Source: Hyphomicrobium sp. 99
Lineage (GTDB): Bacteria; Pseudomonadota; Alphaproteobacteria; Rhizobiales; Hyphomicrobiaceae
DNA length: 64,000 nucleotides
Assembly (NCBI RefSeq): GCF_000384335.2
Contig: NZ_KQ031382.1
Location: forward strand, 434,001-498,000
Direction: 5' to 3'
Position numbers and translations under genes: made by a program. The notes below the pieces were generated by a model. The model saw only the letters and a list, made by a program, of their open reading frames with translations, was not told where the DNA came from and did not search any database. How positions within the stretch are numbered: the stretch's first letter is position 1; every line of letters begins with the position of its first letter. This document shows, piece after piece, positions 47,870 through 56,528 of this stretch.

Positions 47870-47919
47870 CTGATTTTCAGTTATCGCGTCCATTCGCGCA
47901 ATCTCTGGTAAATGACGCT

Positions 47920-49200
47920 CTAGTAATGCTGGCCCCAGATTTCCACGATTGCTGAGCCTTTGCCTTTCGCGGACGAGTCGAAGAAGCGCGACCGGTATTT
48001 GGCTTCAATGTGATCGACAGCTTGGCGGCGCGTGCCTTTGAGATCAATCGGACCATAGGTGCCACCGGCATCCACCCGCGTCCGCACAGGAACAATTTCC
48101 TCCTCGCCGTCGCTGTAGACGATCTTCACCTCGTTAAGGGTGATCGCCCGATCGCGAACTGTAACGCGGATACGCCGGAAACCGCCTTCGTTGCTGCCGA
48201 CCGGGATGATGTCTTTGTCGAACCCGATGAAACCGGCAGTCTGAGCGCCAAGCAGCACCCAGCCCTGGTTATATTTGCGGCCTTCGCCATTCGGTCCAAG
48301 CCAGCCTGGAGCATATTGTCCGAAGACTTCGATCCGGGCTTGCCCGTTGAAGCTCGGCCGCGAACGATAAACGAGCTGGATCTCCTTGATGAAGCGGTCG
48401 CCCCTGAGATCGATCCAGTTCGTGCGCGAGTTTTTCGGAATGTCTGCGTTGACGGCGAGGCTATCGCTTTCGCCGTTGGCGTAGACAACTTTCAACTCGT
48501 TGATGTGAATGTCGTTATCGAGCACGCGCAGCCGGATTTTCGCGAATTTCCCGACTTCGTTGCCCACCCGGATGACGTCGCGATCTGTCAGGAAGCCAAC
48601 GTATTGAGCTCCAAACAACACGTCGCCACCCGCCGTGGCCTGACCTGCCTTGACAGGCGTTGCGACGGGAACCGTCGGCCGGACCGAAAGATCGCCGCCC
48701 GACGACAGGCTTTCACGCCTGTCTGATGTGCCGCGCCCGCTCCGATCCATCGACCGGCCGTCTCTGTCTTGAATGCCGATGATCTGGAGCCGACCGCGGC
48801 CATAGCCCGGCGTCTGCTCGATCACGATCTGGTCGATGAATTTGCTGTCGTAGGTCTGGTTGATGGGGCGGCTGCGTTCGCCCCAGTACATGTCGATCTG
48901 ACGGTCTTCATTCCAGACCGAGCCGTCGCTGTAGACGATCTGCACGCGCTGAACATCGAAGAGCTTGCCCATCGCATTCTTGATGCGAATGCCTTTGTAA
49001 GCCCCTTTCGCTTGCCGCACGTCGATCGTGTACTTGTCGAGTGCTAAGTCGACATCCGTTTCGGCAATCAAAATCAACTGATCGCCATAATGATGATGAC
49101 GATGGTGATGGTATCGGTTGTGCCGGGCTTCGGCCGCCGTGATGGCGCCCGTGGCCAGAACGGCGCACAGCCCTAGAACCAGTCTCCCCAACATAAACAT
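47920..49200 (-). CDS. Exported protein with three DUF2541-like repeats
   Basis: The 426-residue protein has a signal peptide (1-25), a short His-rich stretch (HHHRHHHYGD) and three beta-rich repeats of about 100 residues (near 40-145, 193-300 and 312-426). The repeats share a pattern of VLLGAQTAGF, an INELKVVYANGE-type strand, and a closing IEVFGQ/VEIWGQ strand. By memory these resemble E. coli YaaI (DUF2541), but that needs a profile search. The His-rich part could bind metal. A strong terminator follows. Function unknown. Confidence 0.8.
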   Translation of the reverse strand: MFMLGRLVLGLCAVLATGAITAAEARHNRYHHHRHHHYGDQLILIAETDVDLALDKYTIDVRQAKGAYKGIRIKNAMGKLFDVQRVQIVYSDGSVWNEDRQIDMYWGERSRPINQTYDSKFIDQIVIEQTPGYGRGRLQIIGIQDRDGRSMDRSGRGTSDRRESLSSGGDLSVRPTVPVATPVKAGQATAGGDVLFGAQYVGFLTDRDVIRVGNEVGKFAKIRLRVLDNDIHINELKVVYANGESDSLAVNADIPKNSRTNWIDLRGDRFIKEIQLVYRSRPSFNGQARIEVFGQYAPGWLGPNGEGRKYNQGWVLLGAQTAGFIGFDKDIIPVGSNEGGFRRIRVTVRDRAITLNEVKIVYSDGEEEIVPVRTRVDAGGTYGPIDLKGTRRQAVDHIEAKYRSRFFDSSAKGKGSAIVEIWGQHY

Positions 49201-49527
49201 AACCCCTCTGGTTACTAAACGCCCGTGCCCCTAGACGGAGCGTACTCTAGCGACGGCCAAGCCGAAAAGGCAGCGGGCAGACCATCGTTCGGACGATCGG
49301 AAGGGGATATGGTGTGAATCTGCAACACAAGCTTCCGGTTGTAATATCCGTGGCTTGTGCCAGCCGAATAAGAAATTGATTTTCAGTGCGCAGGCCCGAT
49401 CGGTTGAGACCATTTCCGCGCTCAGCTGAGATCGCAGGCCCGCTCGAAACTCCGCGATCTGCTGCAACGGAGCGCAACGAAGACGCAACACTGGCTGGCG
49501 GATCGTGAGTTGTGGTTCGAGGCGGAC

Positions 49528-49556
49528 TTGCGACTCCTACGACTGTAGGCTGTAGT
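49528..49556 (+). promoter_or_regulatory. Candidate promoter of the putative small RNA
   Basis: TTGCGA (49528-49533) and TGTAGT (49551-49556) are each 4/6 matches to sigma-70 hexamers and are separated by exactly 17 bp. They predict a start near 49563, about 90 bases before an orphan terminator on the same strand. Confidence 0.35.
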
Positions 49557-49562
49557 CTCCGC

Positions 49563-49653
49563 ATAGAGAGAGATCTCCGCGCCGTCTCAAGACCCCTTGG
49601 CGCAAAATCACTCACCTACGACCCGCAGTCTCCCCCGGCTGCGGGATTTTTTT
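49563..49653 (+). ncRNA. Putative plus-strand small RNA (about 90 nt)
   Basis: Between two minus-strand genes there is a plus-strand unit: a promoter-like pair at 49528-49556, a predicted stem (GCGCC 49579-49583 with GGCGC 49599-49603, enclosing GTCT/AGAC), an unpaired AC-rich stretch, and a strong terminator hairpin. There is no plus-strand coding gene for it to end. It does not show the marks of SRP RNA, 6S RNA, tmRNA or RNase P RNA that I know. The terminator loop TCTCCCCCGG is C-rich, as in small RNAs that pair with Shine-Dalgarno sequences. Confidence 0.42.
49622..49653 (+). terminator. Rho-independent terminator without a plus-strand gene
   Basis: CCCGCAG/CTGCGGG (7-bp perfect stem, 10-base C-rich loop) is followed by A and seven T residues on the plus strand. 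On the minus strand there is no T-tract, so it does not serve the nuclease-like gene that ends at 49676. Confidence 0.85.
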
Positions 49654-49675
49654 GGCCGATGCAGCCGGTCCGAAT

Positions 49676-50824
49676 TCAGGACCTGTCCGATGAAGAGAAG
49701 CCGGCGGCTTTCGCCTCGTCCTCGCTGCAGAACCAGCGCTCGCCGCGTTCCGGCCGGACCTTGGCGCTGGCATAGGCTTCCGACCACGGCAGAGTGTAGA
49801 TTTTCGACGACGCCCGAACGACGCCCTTGATGGGGCAGCCGTCCGGCGCTTGCCGCTTGGCCATCTCCCAGGTCTGGTCGCGCCAAGCCTGCGGACGCGC
49901 GACCTCGCCCTGCCAGATGCCGGCTTTGGCATTGCGTGCGGCAGTTTCCTCGCTCCCGAGCGAGCTGAAGTACGAGCTGGCAGCGAAGACATACCCGTTA
50001 CGAACCAGCTGGGTCGCGAGATCCGAGCCGTCGACAGTGCACTGCGCGAGCGTGCGACCGGCATCGTCCTGTCCCGAACGGGTACAGGTCACGACGCGTC
50101 CGCGGATGATCTTGCTAAGGCCCGTTCGAGCCGCCGCCGCGCAATTCCATTTGCGGCCGTTCGCCCGGTAGCAAGGTTGCTGGTTCGAGGGCGCTTCGAT
50201 CCCGTCGATACGAACGTTGACGCCATCAACCCGCATGGCATCGCCGGCTATCGCCGTCGCCTGCCCCGAAATCTCGGACGAAATCGTGACTTTCTGCGAA
50301 CTGCCCGGGGCGAGGTCGACAACCGCGGCGCCAACGCCGTCAGCGCTGCGCAGCATGGGGCCGCCGACGTAGATCAGCCCGATAGCCAGCGCCGCACTGA
50401 TGAGATGATGCGCCTTGATCGGGAAATCCCGGGCGACGTCTGGCATCAACTTGGCTTTGTCGCGCGCCGCATCGAGCGGAACGCGCAGAGCCTCCCGGAT
50501 CGGCTGGAGAAGTCCGCCGAGCGAATCCTTGACGACGCGCCACAAGAATTTCGACCAACGCGAAAGCTCGGCAAATGCAGCCGCTGCAATATCGAGAAGC
50601 GCGTCGCCGATGAACGAGAGGAACTTTGAAATTTGCGAGCGCGCGGCAGAGACGCCGGCGCGGCCCGCTCCGACACCGGCATCGGCAGCGTTCTTGACCT
50701 TCTCGACGGCTGCGACGCGAATGTCCTCAGCACGGCGCTGCCGGTCCGCACGGCGCACGAGAACCGTCGTGCGCACGTACTCTCGCCATTCGAAGCCTTC
50801 GCTACGTCTACGCCACCCGAACAT
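49676..50824 (-). CDS. Membrane-anchored thermonuclease-like protein
   Basis: The 382-residue product starts with a long basic, helical cytoplasmic part (1-150), has one membrane segment (about 153-168, LISAALAIGLIYVGG) and then an SNase-like domain: ATAIAGDAMRVDGVNVRIDGIEAP, GRVVTCTRSGQDDAGRTLAQC and LVRNGYVFAASSYF. The usual RYGR catalytic segment is DDAGR here, so activity may be lost or altered. The C-terminus has a small Cys-containing region (DGCPIKG, then WFCSEDEAKAAGF) like excalibur-type tails. It follows the kinase gene on the same strand, 351 bp away. Confidence 0.8.
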   Translation of the reverse strand: MFGWRRRSEGFEWREYVRTTVLVRRADRQRRAEDIRVAAVEKVKNAADAGVGAGRAGVSAARSQISKFLSFIGDALLDIAAAAFAELSRWSKFLWRVVKDSLGGLLQPIREALRVPLDAARDKAKLMPDVARDFPIKAHHLISAALAIGLIYVGGPMLRSADGVGAAVVDLAPGSSQKVTISSEISGQATAIAGDAMRVDGVNVRIDGIEAPSNQQPCYRANGRKWNCAAAARTGLSKIIRGRVVTCTRSGQDDAGRTLAQCTVDGSDLATQLVRNGYVFAASSYFSSLGSEETAARNAKAGIWQGEVARPQAWRDQTWEMAKRQAPDGCPIKGVVRASSKIYTLPWSEAYASAKVRPERGERWFCSEDEAKAAGFSSSDRS

Positions 50825-51175
50825 CGAGCGCTCCTCTCAGCATGATGATTCGCTCTAGTCAGTTTGGGGCGAATGATGGCGTCCCTTTGTCGCCAAAGCG
50901 CGGCCCCCAAGTTTCCGGGGCATTCCGCAGATCTCAGCCCGACCTTCAAACCGGTTTAGCGAAGGCCTCTGCCACTCGCAAGCGCGCCCCGGAAACCCTC
51001 AACTGAAAGCCTGGGGAGTCGAAATGACAGCGATTGACCCATTTCCGTCATCCCGGCGAAGGCCGGGATCCATCCAAGGTTGATACTTGCGATGAACGGA
51101 CGCTTGGACGGATCCCCGCCTGCGCGGGGATGACGTTCCGGGGTGGGAATGAGAGCGAGATAAGAGATCGCAAGC
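50825..51175. other. Intergenic region between kinase and nuclease-like genes
   Basis: This 351-bp stretch holds no gene. Its right part contains an 88-bp palindromic repeat (51047-51134). The left part probably has the promoter of the nuclease-like gene; no clear hexamers were found. Confidence 0.5.
51047..51134. repeat. Palindromic dispersed-type repeat
   Basis: The element begins GTCATCCCGGCGAAGGCCGG and ends in CCCCGCCTGCGCGGGGATGAC. The outer GTCATCCC/GGGATGAC are perfect inverted repeats, each end is a small hairpin, and GGATCCAT/GGATCC parts lie inside. This is the form of the common bacterial GTCATCCC...GGATCC intergenic palindromes found in many proteobacteria. It lies just downstream of the kinase gene end. 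Confidence 0.75.
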
Positions 51176-53527
51176 TCAATTGCGCTGCGCGATCTGTGCT
51201 TCCGGAAGCGACCACAGCCTGATGACGCCATCCTGACCACCCGTCAGAAGTGTATGTCCGTCGTTGGAGAAAGCTACGGCCTTGGCGCCTGAGCCCACGC
51301 CAGTCAGCGGAATATAGTTCCGCAGCCGCTTCAGGCTTCTGATCCGCACGACGCCGTCATCTGACGCAGATGCCATCAAATCATCGGAACTTGAAAACGC
51401 AAGCGATGTGATGCGGGCGTTATGGCCGCTGAGCGAACGCTGCATGCGATAGGAATTCATCGACAGAAGCTTGATCGAACCGTCGAGGCCGCCCGCCACC
51501 AGCATCGCCCCATCCGGCGAGAACGCGAGCGACGAGATGTAATCGGAATTGTTGCGATAGATCCGCCGCGTGTCGCGCGTGTCGGCATTCCAAATTCTGA
51601 TGGCGCGGTCGGCCCCGCCAGACGCGATCCATTGGCCCGACGTATCGGCGGCGATGGCCTGGACGGCGTTCTCATGACCGTCGAGAACAGCAGAAGGCGC
51701 GCCCTCTGAAGCCGTCTCCCAAACGGCGACGCTCCAGTCGTGGCTCGCCGCCGCGATGCGATCCTCGGAACCGACGAATGCGACCGACCAGATCGTCGCG
51801 TCGTTGCGCTTGAAGCGGAAAAGGCGGTGTCGCGATTCAAGATCGTAGACGGCGATAGCGCCGTTCGAATGCCCCGTGACAACCCGGTTGTTCCGCACGG
51901 CGAGCGTGGTCGCAGGCCCATCTTCAAGCGGGATCGTGCCCTGCTGATAATGGGAATCATACGACCATATTTTGAGCGTCGGTTCTTCCGACGCTGTAAC
52001 AATCAAACGTCCGTTGCCGCTGAGGGCGAGCTTGTCGATGGCACCGTCGAAAGCCTTGATCTGGGCCGTCTGTGTGAGGGACGGATCTGCCGTCGCGGTG
52101 GGCTTTGAGATCGCTCCCGTGGTGATCGCGTTGCCGCGAGTCTTGAGCATCTGCGGAATGCGATCGTGGAAGGCAAAAGCGACGCCCGCGATCGCCGCGG
52201 CGATCATCAGCCGTGTCGTAAGCCGCCGCAGGAATGGACGCCGCGCAACGTCGGGCTTCGGACGGATCTTCGGTTTGGACTTCACCTTTTCGGCGACCAC
52301 ACGCGGCGGCGGAGGCAATGGTGGCAGCTTCTCCACCGGCTTTGCCTTTTCGGCCTTGGCCTTCTCGGCCTTCGCCTTTTCAGCGCGGGACGTTTTCTTC
52401 GCCGCCACCGGCTGCGGCGCTGGGGGAGCTGCCGGAGGCGCAGTCTGAGCAACTTTTCGCTTCGCCGCGGAAGGGCTCTTCAACGCGTCGACGAAATCCA
52501 GCATCCCGCCTTTGGGCCCCGGAGCATCGGGCGGCGGCGGAACGGGTGTCATGGTGACGGCCTCGGCCGCACGCTGAGCCTCGTCGTTGCGGCGGCGGAC
52601 TTCCGTCTTCTCCTTGAAGCGCTGAAAGAGGCCGGGCTTTTCGGGCTCCGGCGCAAGAAGCGCGCCTCGCCAAGCAGCAACTGATTGCGGCCGTCCATCA
52701 GGCGTCAGCGAAAGTGCCTGCTGAATGGCATCGAGAAACGTCGCGCGATATCCGCCGAGCGCGGCCTCGCGAACGGGGACCATCTCGTCCTTGAGCATCC
52801 GCGACGGCGAATCCGGCGGCCGCTTTCCGGTCACCGCGTGATAGAGCGTCGCCGCAAATGCGTAGATATCTGTCCAGGCGCCCTGCTGGCGGCTCGTCTC
52901 GGCATACTGTTCGTAGGGGCTGTAGCCCGGTTTGACGAGCGCCGAGACGGTCTTCGTTTTCGAATGAGCTGCGATGTCGCTCCGCGCGGCGCCGAAGTCG
53001 ATCAGCACCGGATCGCCGTTGTTCCGAATGATGATGTTGTCGGGAGCAATATCGCGATGGAGGAAATCCGCTTTGTGGATCACCTCGAGCGCGTCGAGCA
53101 GTGGCGCCACGATTTGGTCGAGCTCTTTTTGGCGCGGCGCCCGCCCGAGATCTTTCAGCCACGCCTTGAGGTTCTTCCCTTCCTCGAAACGCAGCACCAT
53201 GTAGGCGGTGTTGTTGGCCCGAAAGATTCGGTGCACCTTGACGATGTTGTGGTGATCGAACTTCGCGAGCGTCTGCGCTTCTTCGATGAAGCGATCGAGA
53301 CCCCAATTGTAGTCGCTCTTACAACCCTCGGAGCGCGGCGTCGCTTCCAGGCTCTCGGTTCGAAGCGCGAAATCGCTAGGGAAATATTCTTTGATGCTGA
53401 CCTTGCGCGTCAGCTCCGGCTCGTCCGCAAGATACGTGACGCCGAAACCGCCTGCGCCGAGAACACGCACGATTTTATAATCGCCCGCGAGCTCCGTGCC
53501 GTCCGGTAAAGCGACAAGCTGCGTCAT
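51176..53527 (-). CDS. Ser/Thr protein kinase with membrane segment and WD40 repeats
   Basis: The 783-residue protein has a Hanks-type kinase domain (about 15-290): glycine loop GAGGFG (24-29), catalytic K46 in SIKEYFP, HRD (157-159), DFG (177-179) and an APE-like PGYSPYEQY. A Pro/Ala/Lys-rich linker with AEKAK repeats (360-400) leads to one membrane helix (440-453), then WD40-type repeats (about 490-783; e.g. SAVLDGHENAVQAIAAD and AIRIWNAD). The kinase is thus cytoplasmic and the propeller periplasmic. It is divergent from two FHA genes and a PP2C gene, which suggests one phospho-signalling unit. Confidence 0.93.
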   Translation of the reverse strand: MTQLVALPDGTELAGDYKIVRVLGAGGFGVTYLADEPELTRKVSIKEYFPSDFALRTESLEATPRSEGCKSDYNWGLDRFIEEAQTLAKFDHHNIVKVHRIFRANNTAYMVLRFEEGKNLKAWLKDLGRAPRQKELDQIVAPLLDALEVIHKADFLHRDIAPDNIIIRNNGDPVLIDFGAARSDIAAHSKTKTVSALVKPGYSPYEQYAETSRQQGAWTDIYAFAATLYHAVTGKRPPDSPSRMLKDEMVPVREAALGGYRATFLDAIQQALSLTPDGRPQSVAAWRGALLAPEPEKPGLFQRFKEKTEVRRRNDEAQRAAEAVTMTPVPPPPDAPGPKGGMLDFVDALKSPSAAKRKVAQTAPPAAPPAPQPVAAKKTSRAEKAKAEKAKAEKAKPVEKLPPLPPPPRVVAEKVKSKPKIRPKPDVARRPFLRRLTTRLMIAAAIAGVAFAFHDRIPQMLKTRGNAITTGAISKPTATADPSLTQTAQIKAFDGAIDKLALSGNGRLIVTASEEPTLKIWSYDSHYQQGTIPLEDGPATTLAVRNNRVVTGHSNGAIAVYDLESRHRLFRFKRNDATIWSVAFVGSEDRIAAASHDWSVAVWETASEGAPSAVLDGHENAVQAIAADTSGQWIASGGADRAIRIWNADTRDTRRIYRNNSDYISSLAFSPDGAMLVAGGLDGSIKLLSMNSYRMQRSLSGHNARITSLAFSSSDDLMASASDDGVVRIRSLKRLRNYIPLTGVGSGAKAVAFSNDGHTLLTGGQDGVIRLWSLPEAQIAQRN

Positions 53528-53766
53528 GATCCTCGTGCGCGTGCCGTCCGCGCGCTCGTGATGAAAGGCCTCTGATCGTGGTCCTGACTTAGGCTCTCGG
53601 AGAGAGTGCTAATCTTGTCTCTGTTTTGTCCCAATGGCGCAAGAATGTGGCGTATCGACGGGCGATGAACCCGTGATGAATAAATCCCCATGGTGTCGCC
53701 TTTGAGCCATGTTGCCGCCGCCATCTCCAAACCTAATCCTCCCGACGCGATTTGGGCACGAATCAG

Positions 53767-54405
53767 ATGCACGAGCTCTCTCGAACTCGATGCGCCGTAG
53801 CCGGTACGGCGATTCTCTCGGGCATGGCAGTCTTGACTTTCCCCGCACATGCTGGCGGCGCGGAAACCGTGATCGATACATCGCTCCGCTTTGCGAGCGT
53901 GGCCGAAGAATTGTTTTCGGCAGGCTATCGGGCAGCGCCCGCGTTGATGCTCGGCGTTGTTCTCGCAACGGTTTTGCCACTTCTGGCGATGCTGATGAAG
54001 GTTTCAGAACCGCTTCGCCGCTCCCCTGATGCAACGCTGCGCTATCGGCCCGGACGCAATGAAAAGTTCGAGGCGGAGGTTGCGAATATCCTGGGCAGCC
54101 GCAACCGGCTTCCCTTCGTCGAAATCGAAAGCACAGGCCGCAAAATGCGCTGCGCGATCCTGCGCGACATGCTTCGAATTGGCCGGGAACACGACAACGA
54201 CATCCGCATCCCAAGCCGGTCCGTGCATCGCTATCATGCGGCGATCCATCGTGATTTGGACGATTGGCACATCACCGATCTGACAGGCGTGGAGAGCAAC
54301 GGTTTGATCGTCAACGGCAGACGCTGCTGCGAAGCGCGCCTCAACGATGGCGATGTCATTGAGCTCGGGCCGGGGAAACTGCGGTTTCGCGCTGGATTCG
54401 GATAA
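53767..54405 (+). CDS. Membrane-anchored FHA domain protein
   Basis: About 212 residues from ATG 53767 (a TTG at 53752 adds five). It has an N-terminal signal-like helix (to about residue 31), a second hydrophobic segment (about 58-77, LMLGVVLATVLPLLAML) and a C-terminal FHA domain (about 125-212) with LRIGREHDNDI, the SVHRYHAAI block and SNGLIVNGR. FHA domains bind phosphothreonine. The GR and H residues for phosphate binding are kept, so this is a likely reader for the kinase encoded divergently 239 bp away. Confidence 0.88.
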   Translation: MHELSRTRCAVAGTAILSGMAVLTFPAHAGGAETVIDTSLRFASVAEELFSAGYRAAPALMLGVVLATVLPLLAMLMKVSEPLRRSPDATLRYRPGRNEKFEAEVANILGSRNRLPFVEIESTGRKMRCAILRDMLRIGREHDNDIRIPSRSVHRYHAAIHRDLDDWHITDLTGVESNGLIVNGRRCCEARLNDGDVIELGPGKLRFRAGFG

Positions 54406-54512
54406 TACTCAATTCATCGCCAAGGTTCTGTCCAGGTTCCGGTTCATGCATCTCCGGAACAGTATCTGACGCGGCGGCAGTCTGTGCTTGTTCAAATGGG
54501 AGGGAGATTTTA

Positions 54513-55313
54513 ATGACCATCGAGCGCGGGGAAACGACCGCAGGGAATGAGGCGAAAGCCGTGAAACCGCATAAATTTCTGGGCTCATTGAGGGACGCTC
54601 TCATGGCCGCGGGCCGCGATGACACGGTGCCCGCTGGAGCCGCGCGCGCGAACTCCGCCGTTCCTCCAGTGCCCGTTTCCGCTGTGCCGATCGCCGCGTC
54701 TGTAGAGAAGATCGCGCCCCCTCCCGTGCCGGCGCCCGAGATCCCAAGTGCCGAGGAAGCCGCGCGTTTGGCGCGCACACCGCCGGAGCCAAAAATGCCT
54801 GATCGCGTCGCAGCACCGAATGAGACGGATGCACCGCCGACAACCCGCGTCATTCGCCCCGAACCCGCCAAGCCCCGGAAAGCCGAGCCCGAGGCGCCCC
54901 CGCGCACGGTTCTCGTCCGCGGCAAGCAGAAGATCGAACATGGGGTGTTCGAGCGCGATCCCGTCGTCGGCTTCTTGATCGTCGTCGGCGGCCCGGGCCT
55001 CGGCTCCTACCGGCCGATTTTCGAAGGCAACAATACCGTCGGCAGGTCAGCCGATAATCGCATTCCGCTCGATTTTGGCGATGAGACCATCTCCAACGAA
55101 GCGCAGGCGTATGTGCGCTACGATTCGAGCGATCGGTCTTTCCTCTTCGTGCCAAATCTTGCTAAGACGAATGTCGTTTCTGTGAACGATAAGCGACCGG
55201 CTGGCCCCGTGCCGCTGCATCCGATGGACGTAATAACATTCGGGCGCACGCAAGTCGCATTCCTGCCGTTCTGCGGGAGCGATTTCGACTGGTCCGAGAT
55301 ATCCGAAGCTTAA
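54513..55313 (+). CDS. FHA-like domain protein with Pro-rich N-terminus
   Basis: The 266-residue protein has a Pro/Ala-rich, probably disordered N-terminal half (about 30-150) and a C-terminal FHA-type domain (about 155-262): NNTVGRSADNRIPLDFGDET, then ISNEAQAYVRYD and VSVNDKRPAG. The place of the usual SRxHA motif reads SNEAQA, so the phosphate-binding histidine is absent. It lies between the first FHA gene and the PP2C gene (7-bp gap to the latter). GGGAGGG precedes the ATG. Confidence 0.86.
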   Translation: MTIERGETTAGNEAKAVKPHKFLGSLRDALMAAGRDDTVPAGAARANSAVPPVPVSAVPIAASVEKIAPPPVPAPEIPSAEEAARLARTPPEPKMPDRVAAPNETDAPPTTRVIRPEPAKPRKAEPEAPPRTVLVRGKQKIEHGVFERDPVVGFLIVVGGPGLGSYRPIFEGNNTVGRSADNRIPLDFGDETISNEAQAYVRYDSSDRSFLFVPNLAKTNVVSVNDKRPAGPVPLHPMDVITFGRTQVAFLPFCGSDFDWSEISEA

Positions 55314-55320
55314 GGATCGA

Positions 55321-56109
55321 ATGCCGCCGTTCGAGCACGCAATCGCCGCAACGCGCGGAGCCAGAGATTATCAGGAAGATACCGCTGCCTTCATGTCTGA
55401 TGGCAGCGAGCCTGTCTCTATGTCGAGCGAAGGTCCGGGCTACGACCAGGGCGGCTTCGCTGTCCTGGCCGATGGCATGGGTGGCCATACCGGTGGCGCA
55501 CTCGCGAGCAAGACCGTCTGCGAGAACTTTTTGGAGTTCGTTGCCTCGGCCCAAGGCAATGTGGGCGAGCGCCTGATCTCTGGCCTGGGCGCAGCCAATG
55601 CTGCGGTCGCATCCAAAATCGCCGAGAACCCTCTTCTTGCGGGAATGGGATCGACGCTCATCGGCGCCGCCTTCGGACCGGCCGGCATCGAATGGGTCAG
55701 CGTCGGCGATAGCCCGCTCTTTCTTTTCAGGCGCGGCGAGGTGGCTCTCTTGAACGAGGATCATTCTCTCGCGCCCGAACTCGATAGGATGGTCGCCGAA
55801 GGCAAGTTGACCGCTGCCGAAGCCCGTCACGATCCACGTCGCCACATGCTCCGATCGGCGGTGACGGGTGAAGAAATCGATCTTCTCGATGTCTCGCGAC
55901 AGCCGTTGAAACTGGAGCCCGGCGATTATGTCGTCCTGGCGAGCGACGGTATTGCGACGCTCGAAACGGGCGAAATCGCGCGCCTCATCCAAGGCTACGC
56001 GAAGGATGGTGCGGCCGCCGTTGCCAAGGCCATCATCCGATCGATCGAAGCAATGCGTGAGCCTTATCAGGACAACGCGACCGTGCTCGTCGTCAGAGCT
56101 GTCGGCTGA
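55321..56109 (+). CDS. PP2C-family Ser/Thr protein phosphatase
   Basis: The 262-residue protein is a PP2C (PPM) phosphatase: RGARDYQEDT with an acidic metal ligand, the DGMGGH metal site (51-56), GMGSTLIGAAF, VGDSPLFLFRRGE, VLASDG and the last metal Asp in DNATVLVV. It should reverse phosphorylation by the kinase encoded nearby. The gene follows the FHA-like gene by 7 bp, so they form an operon. No type VI secretion genes, the usual setting of such sets, are in the window. Confidence 0.94.
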   Translation: MPPFEHAIAATRGARDYQEDTAAFMSDGSEPVSMSSEGPGYDQGGFAVLADGMGGHTGGALASKTVCENFLEFVASAQGNVGERLISGLGAANAAVASKIAENPLLAGMGSTLIGAAFGPAGIEWVSVGDSPLFLFRRGEVALLNEDHSLAPELDRMVAEGKLTAAEARHDPRRHMLRSAVTGEEIDLLDVSRQPLKLEPGDYVVLASDGIATLETGEIARLIQGYAKDGAAAVAKAIIRSIEAMREPYQDNATVLVVRAVG

Positions 56110-56336
56110 ACGCCTTTCTCGGAAATTTTATTTTTTTCAAGCGTTGTTCCGCGTTTTCGACGAATCGCAAAAGCTATTTCGCGAGTGCCTGCAACGTATT
56201 GATCGAAATCGAATTCGCTTCGCACTCGCGAACCTTACGCAAATGTATACTGGCCGCCAGAAACCCGCAAAGAACCTCCCGTATTGAGCCCTGCGTTACG
56301 GCCGCTATGGCCGAAAGAAACGCGAAGGAGAGACAT

Positions 56337-56504
56337 ATGATTTCCAAGGTTCTCAGCGGCGCAGTGCTTGCTGGTCTTTTGTTGGCCGTTTCGGCTCCGG
56401 TCGTCGCTTATGCTGAAGATGCAGCTCCGAAGACCAAGGCCGACTGCAAGAAGGCCAAGGGCACGTGGGATAAGGCGACGAAAACCTGCACCGTGAAGAA
56501 GTAA
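56337..56504 (+). CDS. Small exported protein (55 residues) with two cysteines
   Basis: From ATG 56337, behind a GAAGGAGAG ribosome-binding site, the frame encodes 55 residues: a signal peptide (about 1-26, ending VVAYA) and a 29-residue mature part that is Lys-rich with two cysteines (KADCKKAKGTWDKATKTCTV) that could form a disulfide. Its own strong terminator follows. I do not recognise a family; similar short exported Cys/Lys proteins occur in Hyphomicrobiales. The in-frame extension upstream lacks a ribosome-binding site. Confidence 0.8.
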   Translation: MISKVLSGAVLAGLLLAVSAPVVAYAEDAAPKTKADCKKAKGTWDKATKTCTVKK

Positions 56505-56528
56505 TTCGAGAGTTTTGATCTCGCAGAA

